64,000 nucleotides of DNA. It comes from TMP-86 sp031394735. Lineage in GTDB: Bacteria > Pseudomonadota > Gammaproteobacteria > Steroidobacterales > Steroidobacteraceae. The notes below the pieces were generated by a model. It was not told the origin of the DNA. It was given only the letters and a program-made list of their open reading frames with translations, and did no database searches. The translations under genes and the position numbers were made by a program. Location of the stretch: NCBI GenBank assembly GCA_031394735.1, contig JANMXI010000308.1, forward strand, positions 62,001 through 126,000, written 5' to 3'. Shown here piece after piece: positions 1 to 8,988 of this stretch; the stretch's first letter is position 1, and each line of letters begins with the position of its first letter.

Positions 1-196
1 GTATATGTTTTGACGCCATCGGACTCCCCGATCAATCGGTACGGCGAGTGTCTTTTATCGCTGTAAAAACAGCCAATTTCGTCAGCAATTCGTCAGACAC
101 GACGACTGCCAGGCGGCAGGATCATTGCAAAAAATTAATGTTGTCGCGGTGCGTCGCAGCGCGTCACCTGCGCCGCAATGCTGTCAAATGGCATCT
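1..196 (+). promoter_or_regulatory. Upstream control region of the TctD-like regulator
   Basis: No gene is supported here. An 8-bp direct repeat TTCGTCAG lies at 78-85 and 89-96, an exact 11-bp period. That is the geometry bound by tandem OmpR/PhoB-type winged-helix regulators, so an autoregulatory box for the next gene is likely (inference). A perfect inverted repeat CCGAT-CA-ATCGG lies at 28-39. No convincing -10/-35 pair was assigned. Confidence 0.45.
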
Positions 197-874
197 ATGC
201 GAATACTTCTGGTGGAAGACAACGAACTGCTCTCCGATGGACTGCTGCGTTCACTGGCGATGCCGGGCTATGCGGTTGACCGGATTTCTCACGGCGAGAA
301 AGCCGATGCGTTTTTGAAGGCCGAGGCCTATGACCTGCTCGTGCTCGATGTGGGATTACCGGGGATCGATGGCTTCGAGGTGCTGCGTCGGCTGCGTGAG
401 CGTGGCAGCAAGCTCCCTGTGCTGGTGCTCACCGCGCGCGATTCTGTCGAGGACCGCATTCATGGACTCGATCTGGGAGCGGACGATTATCTGGTGAAGC
501 CCTTTGTGCTGGGAGAGTTCGAGGCGCGTGTGCGTGCCTTGATCCGGCGCGCCGAGGTGGCTCGCACACCGCAGTTGGTGTGCGGCGACCTGCGCATGGA
601 CACGGTTGCGCTGCGCGCCTATCTCGGCGCCGAAGAGCTGATGCTGACTTCGCGTGAATGGTCGATTCTCGAGGTGCTGCTGCGACAACTGGGGCAGGTC
701 ATCTCGAAAAAGCGCATCACGCATGCAGTCGGCAACACCGAACGCGACGTGATGCCCAATACGGTGGAAGTGCACATTTCGCGTCTGCGCCGCAAGCTGG
801 GTCCGCACGGCCCGCAGATCCGCGCGGTGCGCGGCTTTGGTTATCTCATGGAAGGACCGGGCGCTGCTCATTGA
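197..874 (+). CDS. OmpR-family response regulator (TctD-like)
   Basis: DNA-binding response regulator of 225 aa. The receiver domain (about 1-115) has the acidic pair ED after MRILLV, the phospho-acceptor Asp in LLVLDVGLPG, and the conserved Lys in DDYLVKPF. A winged-helix DNA-binding domain follows (about 125-220, ending RAVRGFGYLM). The start is placed at ATG 197 because the receiver fold begins at MRILLVED; ATG 188 would add three residues. The stop overlaps the downstream kinase start (TTGA), so the two are translationally coupled. The partner kinase has a TctE-type sensor, which suggests control of carboxylate uptake or metabolism; the true signal is unknown. Confidence 0.9.
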   Translation: MRILLVEDNELLSDGLLRSLAMPGYAVDRISHGEKADAFLKAEAYDLLVLDVGLPGIDGFEVLRRLRERGSKLPVLVLTARDSVEDRIHGLDLGADDYLVKPFVLGEFEARVRALIRRAEVARTPQLVCGDLRMDTVALRAYLGAEELMLTSREWSILEVLLRQLGQVISKKRITHAVGNTERDVMPNTVEVHISRLRRKLGPHGPQIRAVRGFGYLMEGPGAAH

Positions 875-2250
875 ACGCCGGCAACAACATCCGGCTGCGG
901 TTGCTCGCGTGGCTGGTGCCGGCGCTTCTGACTTTGATCGCGATCAGCGCCAGTGTCGCGTACTTTGTCGCTCTGCACGTCGCAACGCTGGCCTATGATC
1001 GTGCACTGCTCGATCCGGCGCTGGCCATGGGGTCGCATCTGGCGTGGAAGAATGGCCACGTCGAATTCGACCTGCCGCGGGTCGCGCAGCAGGTGCTGTT
1101 GATCGATTCCAACGATGAGCTGTTCTTTCGCATCACCGGACCGCGCGGCGAGCCGGTTGCAGGTGACGCCGATCTGCCGGCGCCGCCGGCTGGTTCTTCG
1201 CAGCCGCGCTTTTATGATTCGACGTTTCGCGGCCAGCGCATGCGCGTCGCGGCGCTGCCGATTCAGCTCACACCGCCCCGCGGCACTCCGGCCATGGTGC
1301 AGATTGCTGAAACCATGCGCAAGCGCGACCAACTCATTCGCGAGGTCCTGCTTGCCGATCTGCTCCCCAGCAGCCTGATCGCACTCGCCACCATCGTGCT
1401 GATCTGGTTCGGTGTGGCGCGCGGGTTGGCGCCATTGAACCGGCTGCGGCAGGAGATCGCCGCGCGTTCACACCGTGATCTGCGCCCCGTGCCTGAACAT
1501 CTGTCGCCCGAGGAGACGCGGCCGTTGATCGATGCGATCAATGACATGCTGGGCCGTCTGCGCGAGGCCATCGGCATTCAGCAGCGCTTCATCGCCAATG
1601 CCGCGCACCAGTTGCGAACGCCGCTCGCCGCCATGCTGACGCAGGTCGAATTGCTGAGCCGCGCGCCGTTGCCGGAAGGCGTACGCGGCGAGGTGGCGCA
1701 ACTGCGGCGAGCCATCGGCAAGGCGGCGCATCTGGCCAATCAGTTGTTGACGCTGGCGCGTGCGGAGCCGGCGGATCACAACCGTACCTTGATGAAGGCG
1801 GTTGATCTGCATGAGGTGTGCGAGGAACTGGTGCAGGAATGGGTGCCGCGTGCGCATGCACGTAACATCGACCTGGGGTTTGAGATCGAAGAGGTCACGG
1901 TGTCGGGCGATGCGTTGTTGCTGCGCGAACTGATCCGCAACCTGCTCGACAATGCGGTCAAGTACACGGCCGACGGCGGTGCCGTCACCCTGCATGTCAC
2001 CGGCGGCAACGTCGCCGTCATCGAAGTGGAGGATAACGGCATCGGCATCCCCGAGGCGGAACGCTCACGCGTGCTGGAGCGCTTTCACCGTATTGACGGA
2101 ACGCCGGGTGAAGGCAGCGGCCTGGGGCTGGCGATCGTGCGTGAGATCGTGGCCGCGCACGGTGCCGAGTTGCAGATCTCCACGCCGGCCTCGGGACGCG
2201 GCACGAGCGTAGCGGTCTGGTTTCCGCTTCGACCGCCCGACGCTCTTTAG
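871..2250 (+). CDS. Sensor histidine kinase (TctE-like)
   Basis: Membrane histidine kinase of 459 aa starting at TTG 871, overlapping the regulator stop. A first membrane segment (about 8-30) is followed by a periplasmic domain resembling the 2CSK_N domain of TctE kinases (YDRALLDPA...). A second membrane segment lies near 165-190, then a HAMP-like linker, the HisKA box with phospho-His in AAHQLRTPLAA, and the ATPase with N, G1 and G2 boxes (RNLLDNAVKY, VEDNGIGIP, GSGLGLAIV). It should phosphorylate the regulator encoded just upstream. The periplasmic ligand cannot be deduced. Confidence 0.88.
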   Translation: MNAGNNIRLRLLAWLVPALLTLIAISASVAYFVALHVATLAYDRALLDPALAMGSHLAWKNGHVEFDLPRVAQQVLLIDSNDELFFRITGPRGEPVAGDADLPAPPAGSSQPRFYDSTFRGQRMRVAALPIQLTPPRGTPAMVQIAETMRKRDQLIREVLLADLLPSSLIALATIVLIWFGVARGLAPLNRLRQEIAARSHRDLRPVPEHLSPEETRPLIDAINDMLGRLREAIGIQQRFIANAAHQLRTPLAAMLTQVELLSRAPLPEGVRGEVAQLRRAIGKAAHLANQLLTLARAEPADHNRTLMKAVDLHEVCEELVQEWVPRAHARNIDLGFEIEEVTVSGDALLLRELIRNLLDNAVKYTADGGAVTLHVTGGNVAVIEVEDNGIGIPEAERSRVLERFHRIDGTPGEGSGLGLAIVREIVAAHGAELQISTPASGRGTSVAVWFPLRPPDAL

Positions 2251-2276
2251 CGCGCGCCGGGCGATGCGCCGGGTGT

Positions 2277-3932
2277 CTATTGCATCGCCGCCTTGCGCTC
2301 CTTGAGCGTGGGCGGCACCCATTGATAGATCCACGTTTCGGTAAGCGGACGCCCGCGGATGCGCAGGAAGGCGCGTAAATCCAGCGGCTCGAGACTGTCA
2401 TCGGTGAGCTTGACGTCGAACAAGGCGCGATAGCCGCCGAATTCGGGCACCAAATGTGCGGTGACATGTTCCAGCGTGCCGCGCGACGTGGTGATGATCG
2501 CGTCCACATCGGCATCGCGCGACAGACCGGGCAGGTCGCCGCCGGCGAAATCCACCGTGAAGTGCCAGGAAAAATATTTGCGCTTTTGTCCGACGGTGCC
2601 GCCGATGCCGGTGCGCGTCGCCACCACCTGCGCCAGCGGTGGCGTGAACGGCATCTGCGTGCCCCAGTATAATTTGTAGCCGAACAGCAACTCCTGTCCC
2701 GCCTTCAGCGGTTCCTTCGGATTCCAGTACGCCACAATGTTGTCGAAGGTCTCATCGATGGTGGGGATCTCCACCAATTGAACGGCGCCCTTGCCCCAGC
2801 CGCCATTTGGGCCGGTTCGCGGTTCCACCCACAGGCTGGGTCGTCGGTCGTAGTAGACATTGTCGTCCTGATAGTGGTCCCACACGCGGTCGCGCAGCAG
2901 CAGACCGAAGCCGCGCGGATTGTCATCGAAGAACGAGTTGACGCGCAGTTGAGACGGATTCATCAGCGGCCGCCAGATCCACTCGCCATTGCCAGTCCAC
3001 ATCGACAAGCCGTCGGAGTCATGGATCTCGGGTCGCCAGTCATTGGCGACGCGGCGGTCGTTCTCGCCATTCTGGAACATGCTGGTCAGAGGCGCGATGC
3101 CCAGTCGTTCGATCGGCTTGCGCGGATACAGGGCCGCATCCACGTCCATGATCTGCGTGGCGCCCGGATTGATGACGAAACGGTAGGCGCCGGTGAGACT
3201 GGGGGAATCCATCAGCGCATAGAGCGTGACCATGCCGGAGCCCTTGGCGGGTTTCTCGAACCAGAACGCGATGAAGCGCGGAAACTCTTCCGGCCGGTTC
3301 AACGCCGTGTCGACGGCGACGCCGCGCGCTGACAAGCCGTACTGGCGGGTGTCGCCGACGGCGCGAAAATAGCTGGCGCCGAGGAAGGCGGAAATGTCGG
3401 CCTTCCAGTTCGTCGTGGATTGAATGCGAAAACCCGCGAATCCGCCGATGCCGCGCAGGGATTGCGGTTCCAGTCCGCTGCGGTCGTAATCGAACATGGC
3501 CGGGTCGTAGGTGATCTCGCGGGCCTGTCCGTTCTGCACCTCATACATGCGCACGCTTTCGGAGAAGCTGCGGCCGGTATGGAAAAACTGAATCCGGAAT
3601 TCCAGGAGGTCGTCTGCCCATAGCGCGTGGTCTGCGCGCGAGCGGATGTTCTGATATTGATCGTAGCTCAATTTCGCCAGCGAATCGGGCAGGGTGTTTT
3701 TGGGCGGCTGATACGCATTGCTGGCGAGCCAGCGCGCCTGACCTTTGAGCAGCGCATAGTCGAAAGCCTGTGCGGTCATTCCTGGGTGCGTGAGTTGGGC
3801 AGCCGGTGTGGCAGCCGGCGCGGGCACCGACGCCGGCGTGGCGGCAGGCGTGGTCGCCGCTATCACGGCCATGCACGGCAGCAGCGCCACACTTGCGATC
3901 AAGGCGAAGGTCGAATATCGGAATGGGGTCAT
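2277..3932 (-). CDS. Periplasmic glucan biosynthesis protein, OpgG/OpgD family (second paralog)
   Basis: Exported 551-aa protein with a Sec-type signal peptide (about 1-26) and an Ala/Pro-rich linker, followed by the MdoG fold. Family hallmarks include YGLSARG, GAYRF, the GIAPLTSMF segment, EIHDSDGL and TETWIYQW at the C-terminus. OpgG/OpgD proteins are periplasmic enzymes that process the beta-glucan backbone made by OpgH. It lies 21 nt downstream of opgH, and a second OpgG-family gene lies upstream, so the operon is opgG-opgH-opgG/D. There is no twin-arginine motif as in E. coli OpgD, so which paralog fills the OpgD role is open. Confidence 0.88.
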   Translation of the reverse strand: MTPFRYSTFALIASVALLPCMAVIAATTPAATPASVPAPAATPAAQLTHPGMTAQAFDYALLKGQARWLASNAYQPPKNTLPDSLAKLSYDQYQNIRSRADHALWADDLLEFRIQFFHTGRSFSESVRMYEVQNGQAREITYDPAMFDYDRSGLEPQSLRGIGGFAGFRIQSTTNWKADISAFLGASYFRAVGDTRQYGLSARGVAVDTALNRPEEFPRFIAFWFEKPAKGSGMVTLYALMDSPSLTGAYRFVINPGATQIMDVDAALYPRKPIERLGIAPLTSMFQNGENDRRVANDWRPEIHDSDGLSMWTGNGEWIWRPLMNPSQLRVNSFFDDNPRGFGLLLRDRVWDHYQDDNVYYDRRPSLWVEPRTGPNGGWGKGAVQLVEIPTIDETFDNIVAYWNPKEPLKAGQELLFGYKLYWGTQMPFTPPLAQVVATRTGIGGTVGQKRKYFSWHFTVDFAGGDLPGLSRDADVDAIITTSRGTLEHVTAHLVPEFGGYRALFDVKLTDDSLEPLDLRAFLRIRGRPLTETWIYQWVPPTLKERKAAMQ

Positions 3933-3953
3933 CGTGGCAATCTCTTCTCGTCG

Positions 3954-6107
3954 CTAGATGGGGGGAGGCTTGGGCAAGTCGGGCAGGCCGGCCAGCTGAT
4001 GCAGCAAGGTGCCGGAGCCTGCGATGTGAACGCGCTCCTGCGGCGTGAGCCAGCCGAGCAGTTCGTCCAGATGGGAGGCATCGCTGATTTTCTGTTCGGC
4101 GGTCAGCGCGTGGGGGTCCGGCTTGCCGCGTGGATCGCTGGGCCGCGCCATGTTGCTCTGGATATGCGCCACCCGCGCTTCACGATGGCGGGCCAGGTAC
4201 TGCAGTCCATCTTCGGGCAGGGTTTCAGCCTGCTCGACCAATTGGTATTTGCGCGCCACCAGCGGCGGCACCTGGGCTTCCTCAGGGGTTCGCAGGATGC
4301 CGAGCTTGCCGAACATGCGCGCCAGCGTGCGGCTGCCGCTGGCGCGCGACAGCGGCACCGACAGCAGCAGGCCGAGAAGTGCCGGTGACATCCACGCCAG
4401 CAGCGAGGGCGACAGGAACCAGGCAATGACGGCGGTCACGCAGCCGATCAGGGTCGCCTTGCGATACGAGTGCCACGCGTCGCCCCAACCGCTCTCGCCC
4501 GCATGGCGGCGCTGGGCATTCCATCCCGAATCGCGCCCCATCAGGATCTCGAACACGTGGGTGCTCTGCGTCAGCATGAGAATGGGTGCATACAACGCGG
4601 AGAGGACCAGTTCGACGATGCAGCTGAACAACAACCCGACGATGCCGTAGGTGGCGCGGCGGATCGGTCCGTTGACGATGGCACGCAGCAGTCCGATGGT
4701 CTTGGGGATCAGCAGCACGAACATGCTGAACAGAAACAGATTCATCATCAACTGCGCGTCGAAGCGCGGCCAGGTCGGAAACAATTGAAAGTCTGCGGTG
4801 AAATATTCGGGGCGGATCAAGTGCGATTGCAGCGCCAGCGCAAAGCCTACGCCGAGCAGGACCAGCCACAATGGCGAGGAGATGTAGCTCATGATGCCCA
4901 CCACCAGATGCAGGCGGCTCACCCAGCTAAAACCCGCCGCGCCGATGATTTTGCTGTGCTGCAGATTGCCCTGTGCCCAGCGGCGGTCGCGTACCGCAAG
5001 ATCCGTCAGCGTCGGCGGACACTCTTCATAAGAGCCCTGCAGATCGGTGGCCAGATGCACCTTCCACCCGGCGCGTCGGATCAATGCCGCTTCGACGAAA
5101 TCGTGCGACAGGATGAAGCCGCCGAACGGCTTGCGTCCGGGCAGGGCGGGTAACCCGCAGGATTGCGCAAACGCCTGTACGCGGATGATGGCGTTGTGGC
5201 CCCAGTAGTTGCCGCTATCGCCAGACCAGGCGGCGAGGCCGCGCGTCACCACCGGGCCGTACACGCGCGAGGCGAATTGCTGCAGTCTGCCAAACAGCGT
5301 GGTGGCATGAATGAGATACGGCGAGCTTTGCAATATGCCCATCGCCGGATCGGCGTGCATCTTGCGCACCAGGCCGGTCAACGTGTTGGTATCGATCAGG
5401 CTGTCGGCATCCAGGACGATCATGTAGTCGTAGCGCTCGCCCCAGCGCTCGACGAAGTCTTCGACATTGCCGGACTTACGCGCGATGTTCTGCCAGCGCC
5501 GGCGGTACCACACCGGCATGAACGGCACGGCGGCACGCAGCCGCGCCAATGCCAGCGATTCGCGCACCCAGGCATCGGCGCTGGTCGAATCCGACAGCAG
5601 CACCATTTCAAATCGTTCCTCGCCGCCACGTTCGTGCAGCGACTCGGCCATAGCCTGCAAGGCGGCGACGACCGTGGTCGGGTCCTCGTTGTAAATCGGC
5701 ATGATCAGCGCGGTGCAGGCATCGGCCGTGGAAAAATCCGCCGGCGGATTCGGTTCGCGCGGTTTGATCAGTCCGACCAGCGCGGTGCCGGCCGCAAAGC
5801 CGATCCAATTCAGCGTGATGACGAAGAACACGATCATCAAGCCCTGCAGGAACGTCATGTTCGCAAAGCGCACCGCGTACAGCATTTCGTACGATCCGTA
5901 GGCGGTGATGCCGAGGGTGATCGTCATCAGCAGCAGGCGCGCGAAGAGCACCGACGGTGCGGTGCGCCAGCGGTTCACGTGCGGCACCGGGTAGTGAAAG
6001 TTCTGGGCCGGCATTCGCAACGGCGCAAGCGGCGGCATGCCGCCCGCGGCCTCACCCAGGTCCAGCATCAGCGCCGAGTTCAACTCGCGGTCCAGCGGTA
6101 CAGCCAT
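3954..6107 (-). CDS. opgH: Glucans biosynthesis glucosyltransferase OpgH
   Basis: Inner-membrane family 2 glucosyltransferase of 717 aa that polymerises UDP-glucose into osmoregulated periplasmic glucan and exports it. It has N-terminal membrane segments, a cytosolic GT domain with catalytic Asp residues in LDADSLIDTN, and the acceptor-binding RRWAQGN motif (Q/RxxRW type), then several C-terminal membrane segments. The length is somewhat shorter than E. coli MdoH (about 847 aa). The start at 6107 overlaps the end of the upstream opgG by 28 nt, indicating translational coupling. It acts together with the two flanking OpgG-family proteins. Confidence 0.93.
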   Translation of the reverse strand: MAVPLDRELNSALMLDLGEAAGGMPPLAPLRMPAQNFHYPVPHVNRWRTAPSVLFARLLLMTITLGITAYGSYEMLYAVRFANMTFLQGLMIVFFVITLNWIGFAAGTALVGLIKPREPNPPADFSTADACTALIMPIYNEDPTTVVAALQAMAESLHERGGEERFEMVLLSDSTSADAWVRESLALARLRAAVPFMPVWYRRRWQNIARKSGNVEDFVERWGERYDYMIVLDADSLIDTNTLTGLVRKMHADPAMGILQSSPYLIHATTLFGRLQQFASRVYGPVVTRGLAAWSGDSGNYWGHNAIIRVQAFAQSCGLPALPGRKPFGGFILSHDFVEAALIRRAGWKVHLATDLQGSYEECPPTLTDLAVRDRRWAQGNLQHSKIIGAAGFSWVSRLHLVVGIMSYISSPLWLVLLGVGFALALQSHLIRPEYFTADFQLFPTWPRFDAQLMMNLFLFSMFVLLIPKTIGLLRAIVNGPIRRATYGIVGLLFSCIVELVLSALYAPILMLTQSTHVFEILMGRDSGWNAQRRHAGESGWGDAWHSYRKATLIGCVTAVIAWFLSPSLLAWMSPALLGLLLSVPLSRASGSRTLARMFGKLGILRTPEEAQVPPLVARKYQLVEQAETLPEDGLQYLARHREARVAHIQSNMARPSDPRGKPDPHALTAEQKISDASHLDELLGWLTPQERVHIAGSGTLLHQLAGLPDLPKPPPI

Positions 6108-7600
6108 GTCTCGGTCACCGGTTTGTCGTTGAGCAGCACCCGTAAGCGAAGCTCGATGACATCCGCGTTGTTGGGGGCTAGTTCGAATCCGACGCGAAAG
6201 CCGTGGATCGACGGATTGCTGGCGATGCTTAAGTTGGAGATCTTGCCGGCCGAGGCGCCCAGATCCAGGCGCAGACCCTCCACCTTTTCGCCGGCGCCGG
6301 TGAAGTCGATCATGTAAACCCGGCGATTGCCGACGCTGCTGTTGCCGACGCGCGTGGCCAGAACCCGGCCCATGCCTTTGGGAGATTTGGGTTGAGCGGT
6401 CCAGGTCAGACGATAGGCGAAATGCCAGGGCTTGCCCGGCACCACCACATCGGTGGGCCGCCAGAACGCGGTGATGTTGTCATTGGTCTCGCGCGAGCTG
6501 GGTATTTCCACCAACTCGACCGCACCCGGACCCCAATCGGACTTGGGTTCGACCCAGACGCTGGGGCGGCGCTCGTACTGGGAATACAGATCTTGAAAAT
6601 CCTGCGGCGAGCGCGAGCGCTGCACCAGCCCGAAGCCCTGCGGGGCCTCGGTGGTGAAGGCGGAAATCTGCAGCTGCGCAGGATTGGCCAGCGGTCGCCA
6701 CAGGGGTTCGCCGGAAGCGGTGGTGATTTGCAGGCCGTCCGAGTCATGTACTTCGGTGCGGTAATCATCGCGGCGCAGGCGATCGGTTTCGTCATACAGA
6801 AACATCGAGGTCAACGGCGCAATGCCCAACGCGCGCAGCGGCGTGCGCGCGAACAGAGTCGCATCCACGTCCACGATGGTGTCGGAACCCGGCTGTATCG
6901 TAAAGCGATAGGCGCCGGATACCGACGGACTGTCGAGCAGTGCATGCACGACGATGCTGGTGACATTGGGCAGCGGCTTTTCGATCCAGAACTGAGTGAA
7001 CGCCGGAAATTCCTCGCCGACGGGTTCGGCGGTGTTCACTGCCAATCCGCGAGCCGACAGGCCGTAGATCTGACCCTCGGCAAGCGCTCTGAAATACGAA
7101 GCCCCCTGAAAGCGAATGAATTCGTCCCACACCTTGCGGCTGCTGGCAGGTTTGGCGCTCAAACTGAAGCCCGACAACGGCAATGCGGTCCGGCTGAACT
7201 GGGTGGGTACACTGGGCCCGAGTTCGAACATGTCCGGCGCGGTCGCAACGGAATGCGAGACGCCCTTGTCCACCAGAGAGATGGTCACGGGAGATTTGAA
7301 ATAGAACCCCGCCGGCAACAGACCGAGTCGAAAATGCAGCGGGTCAGTGCGCCAGATGGATGCCGTGTCAGCGAAATGAATGTCACGGTATTGATCGGCA
7401 CGCAGCGTGTCCAGTCCGGCCGGAAGAGTGCCGGAGGTGGGCGCGAACGGCGCGGCGGCCAGGCGCTTGGCCGCCATGATCACCGCGTTCTGATCCACGG
7501 GATACTGATCCGCTTTGGATCCTGCGCCGAAAGCGGCGAGGGACAGCAGACAACAGGCGCTCACGAGCGTGACTGGACGAAGAATCTGCAATGAATTCAC
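6080..7600 (-). CDS. opgG: Glucan biosynthesis protein OpgG
   Basis: Exported OpgG-family protein of 506 aa and first gene of the opgG-opgH-opgG/D operon. It has a signal peptide (about 1-26, cleavage near FGAG), then the MdoG domain with YGLSARG, GAYRFTI, GIAPLTSMF, EVHDSDGL and TETWLYRW. Its parallel with the gene at 2277-3932 shows the two are paralogs. OpgG proteins work in the periplasm on the beta-glucan backbone produced by OpgH. The promoter must lie in the short divergent region shared with the sigma factor gene (start at 7661). Confidence 0.9.
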   Translation of the reverse strand: MNSLQILRPVTLVSACCLLSLAAFGAGSKADQYPVDQNAVIMAAKRLAAAPFAPTSGTLPAGLDTLRADQYRDIHFADTASIWRTDPLHFRLGLLPAGFYFKSPVTISLVDKGVSHSVATAPDMFELGPSVPTQFSRTALPLSGFSLSAKPASSRKVWDEFIRFQGASYFRALAEGQIYGLSARGLAVNTAEPVGEEFPAFTQFWIEKPLPNVTSIVVHALLDSPSVSGAYRFTIQPGSDTIVDVDATLFARTPLRALGIAPLTSMFLYDETDRLRRDDYRTEVHDSDGLQITTASGEPLWRPLANPAQLQISAFTTEAPQGFGLVQRSRSPQDFQDLYSQYERRPSVWVEPKSDWGPGAVELVEIPSSRETNDNITAFWRPTDVVVPGKPWHFAYRLTWTAQPKSPKGMGRVLATRVGNSSVGNRRVYMIDFTGAGEKVEGLRLDLGASAGKISNLSIASNPSIHGFRVGFELAPNNADVIELRLRVLLNDKPVTETWLYRWTAS

Positions 7601-7623
7601 TCGCTCCCTGGCATGATTTCAAT

Positions 7624-7653
7624 GATACCTTGTTGAATCGGCATTGAGGTATC
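7624..7653. repeat. Inverted repeat between opgG and the sigma-factor gene
   Basis: Perfect 7-bp inverted repeat GATACCT-N16-AGGTATC. It occupies half of the 60-bp region between the divergent starts of opgG (7600) and the ECF sigma gene (7661). The right arm overlaps the GAGG ribosome-binding site of the sigma gene, so it could be an operator for both transcripts or an mRNA stem masking that site. Which one cannot be told from sequence. Confidence 0.4.
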
Positions 7654-7660
7654 AACGGCA

Positions 7661-8224
7661 TTGACGAGCCCTTCGTTATTCGAGCGCATCGCGCGCGGCG
7701 ACCCCGGCGCCATGAACCAATGCATTGACGAATTCGGCCCCCTGGTGTGGGGTCTGGCGCGGCGGCTGTCGCGCACCGCAGCCGACGCCGAAGACGCCAC
7801 CCAGGACATTTTTACAGACCTTTGGCGCAGTTCGGCCCGCTTTGATCCGGCGTCTGGGTCGCCAAAAATGTTCGTGGCGATGATTGCGCGGCGGCGCCTG
7901 ATCGACCGGCTGCGCAAGCTCAATACCGAGCCTCCGACGGTCTCCGACGAAACCCTCATGAGTCTGGCGGAGGGCGCCCCCGGTGACTCGGCGGAAGTGT
8001 CGGCGGAAGCCGAGCAGGCGGCCCGCGCAGTTGCGCAACTGCGCCCCGAACAGCGGCAGGTGTTGGAACTGAGTCTGCTGCACGGACTGAGCCAGTCTGA
8101 AATCGCCAGCCGCCTGAAGCTGCCGCTGGGAACGGTCAAGACCTTCATGCGCCGCGGCTTGATCAAAGTGCGGGAAGCGATGAACCTCGGCGCCGACGGC
8201 CTATCCCAGGGGGTTGGCGTATGA
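7661..8224 (+). CDS. ECF-type RNA polymerase sigma factor
   Basis: Extracytoplasmic-function sigma factor of 187 aa. Region 2 (about 15-80) shows EDATQDIFTDLWR and the RRRLIDRLRK segment for -10 recognition. Region 4 (about 125-175) is a helix-turn-helix with LSQSEIASRLKLPLGTVKTFMRRG. The TTG start at 7661 has GAGG 11 nt upstream. The stop overlaps the next gene, an RskA-type anti-sigma factor (ATGA), the usual arrangement for SigK-like systems. The activating signal is not evident; ECF/RskA pairs typically respond to envelope or oxidative stress. Confidence 0.9.
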   Translation: MTSPSLFERIARGDPGAMNQCIDEFGPLVWGLARRLSRTAADAEDATQDIFTDLWRSSARFDPASGSPKMFVAMIARRRLIDRLRKLNTEPPTVSDETLMSLAEGAPGDSAEVSAEAEQAARAVAQLRPEQRQVLELSLLHGLSQSEIASRLKLPLGTVKTFMRRGLIKVREAMNLGADGLSQGVGV

Positions 8225-8988
8225 ACGATCCCATGCAGCCCAACGAGGCCGTGATCGACCTCCTCATCAAGAAAGCCGTCGAAGGCTTGTCCACCGAGGA
8301 AGAGGCGGCCTTGAACGCCAGCGGCATGCCGGTGCAGGGTGAACTGCAGCGTTTCGAGCGCGCGGCGGCGGCGGTTGCCATGACGGGTCTGCATCCGCTG
8401 CAGGACCTGCCCGACAGTGTGCGGCAGCGACTCCTCCTGGAAAGCGCTCGCCAGCTTGCCACGACGAATGCGTCGGTGCCGACGCCTGTTCCGCGGCGCG
8501 CTGCCGCGAATACCGGGTGGTGGGCCGCTGCGGCCTGCCTGTTGTTAGCCCTGTTCGTCTGGAATCGTGGCCAGCAGCCACGGCCGGCGACTGAACCGCA
8601 GTCGCTGCGCGCACAATTGCTGGCGCGTGCCGATTCGGTCCGCATCAACTGGACGACGACGGCGGATCCCAATGCCGGCGGCATCCGCGGCGATCTGGTG
8701 TGGAACCCGTCGACTCAGAGCGGCGTCATGCGTTTTGTCGGCATGACGCGCAATGACCCGGCGGTGCATCAGTATCAGCTATGGATTTTCGATGCCGAGC
8801 GCGACGAACGTTATCCGGTGGACGGCGGCGTCTTCGACGTGCCGGCCGGCGCCACCGAAGTGCTGGTGCCCATCCGCGCCGCATTGCCTGTCGGTCGGGT
8901 CAAACTGTTTGCCGTCACCCTGGAAAAGCCGGGCGGGGTGGTGGTGTCGCAACGCGAACATATCCTGGTGACGGCGCAGCCGGGATGA
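8221..8988 (+). CDS. Anti-sigma factor, RskA family
   Basis: Single-pass membrane protein of 255 aa expected to hold the upstream sigma factor inactive. The N-terminal cytosolic part (about 1-85) carries an anti-sigma-type segment (LSTEEEAALNA). One membrane helix sits near 98-116 (WWAAAACLLLALFVW). The periplasmic C-terminal domain contains the RskA hallmark region VGMTRNDPAVHQYQLWIF and ends in a beta-rich segment. ATGA overlaps at both ends tie it to the sigma factor and to the ctlX-like gene, implying one transcript. Confidence 0.88.
   Translation: MNDPMQPNEAVIDLLIKKAVEGLSTEEEAALNASGMPVQGELQRFERAAAAVAMTGLHPLQDLPDSVRQRLLLESARQLATTNASVPTPVPRRAAANTGWWAAAACLLLALFVWNRGQQPRPATEPQSLRAQLLARADSVRINWTTTADPNAGGIRGDLVWNPSTQSGVMRFVGMTRNDPAVHQYQLWIFDAERDERYPVDGGVFDVPAGATEVLVPIRAALPVGRVKLFAVTLEKPGGVVVSQREHILVTAQPG

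Noticed and set aside
48..317. 89-aa open frame at the window start
   Set aside because: Overlaps the response regulator out of frame, with no motif and no ribosome-binding site.
7632..7656. GTTGA...TCAAC pair resembling the catabolic operator
   Set aside because: The arms are in the reverse order and 15 bp apart, so it is not the same element as TCAAC-N6-GTTGA.
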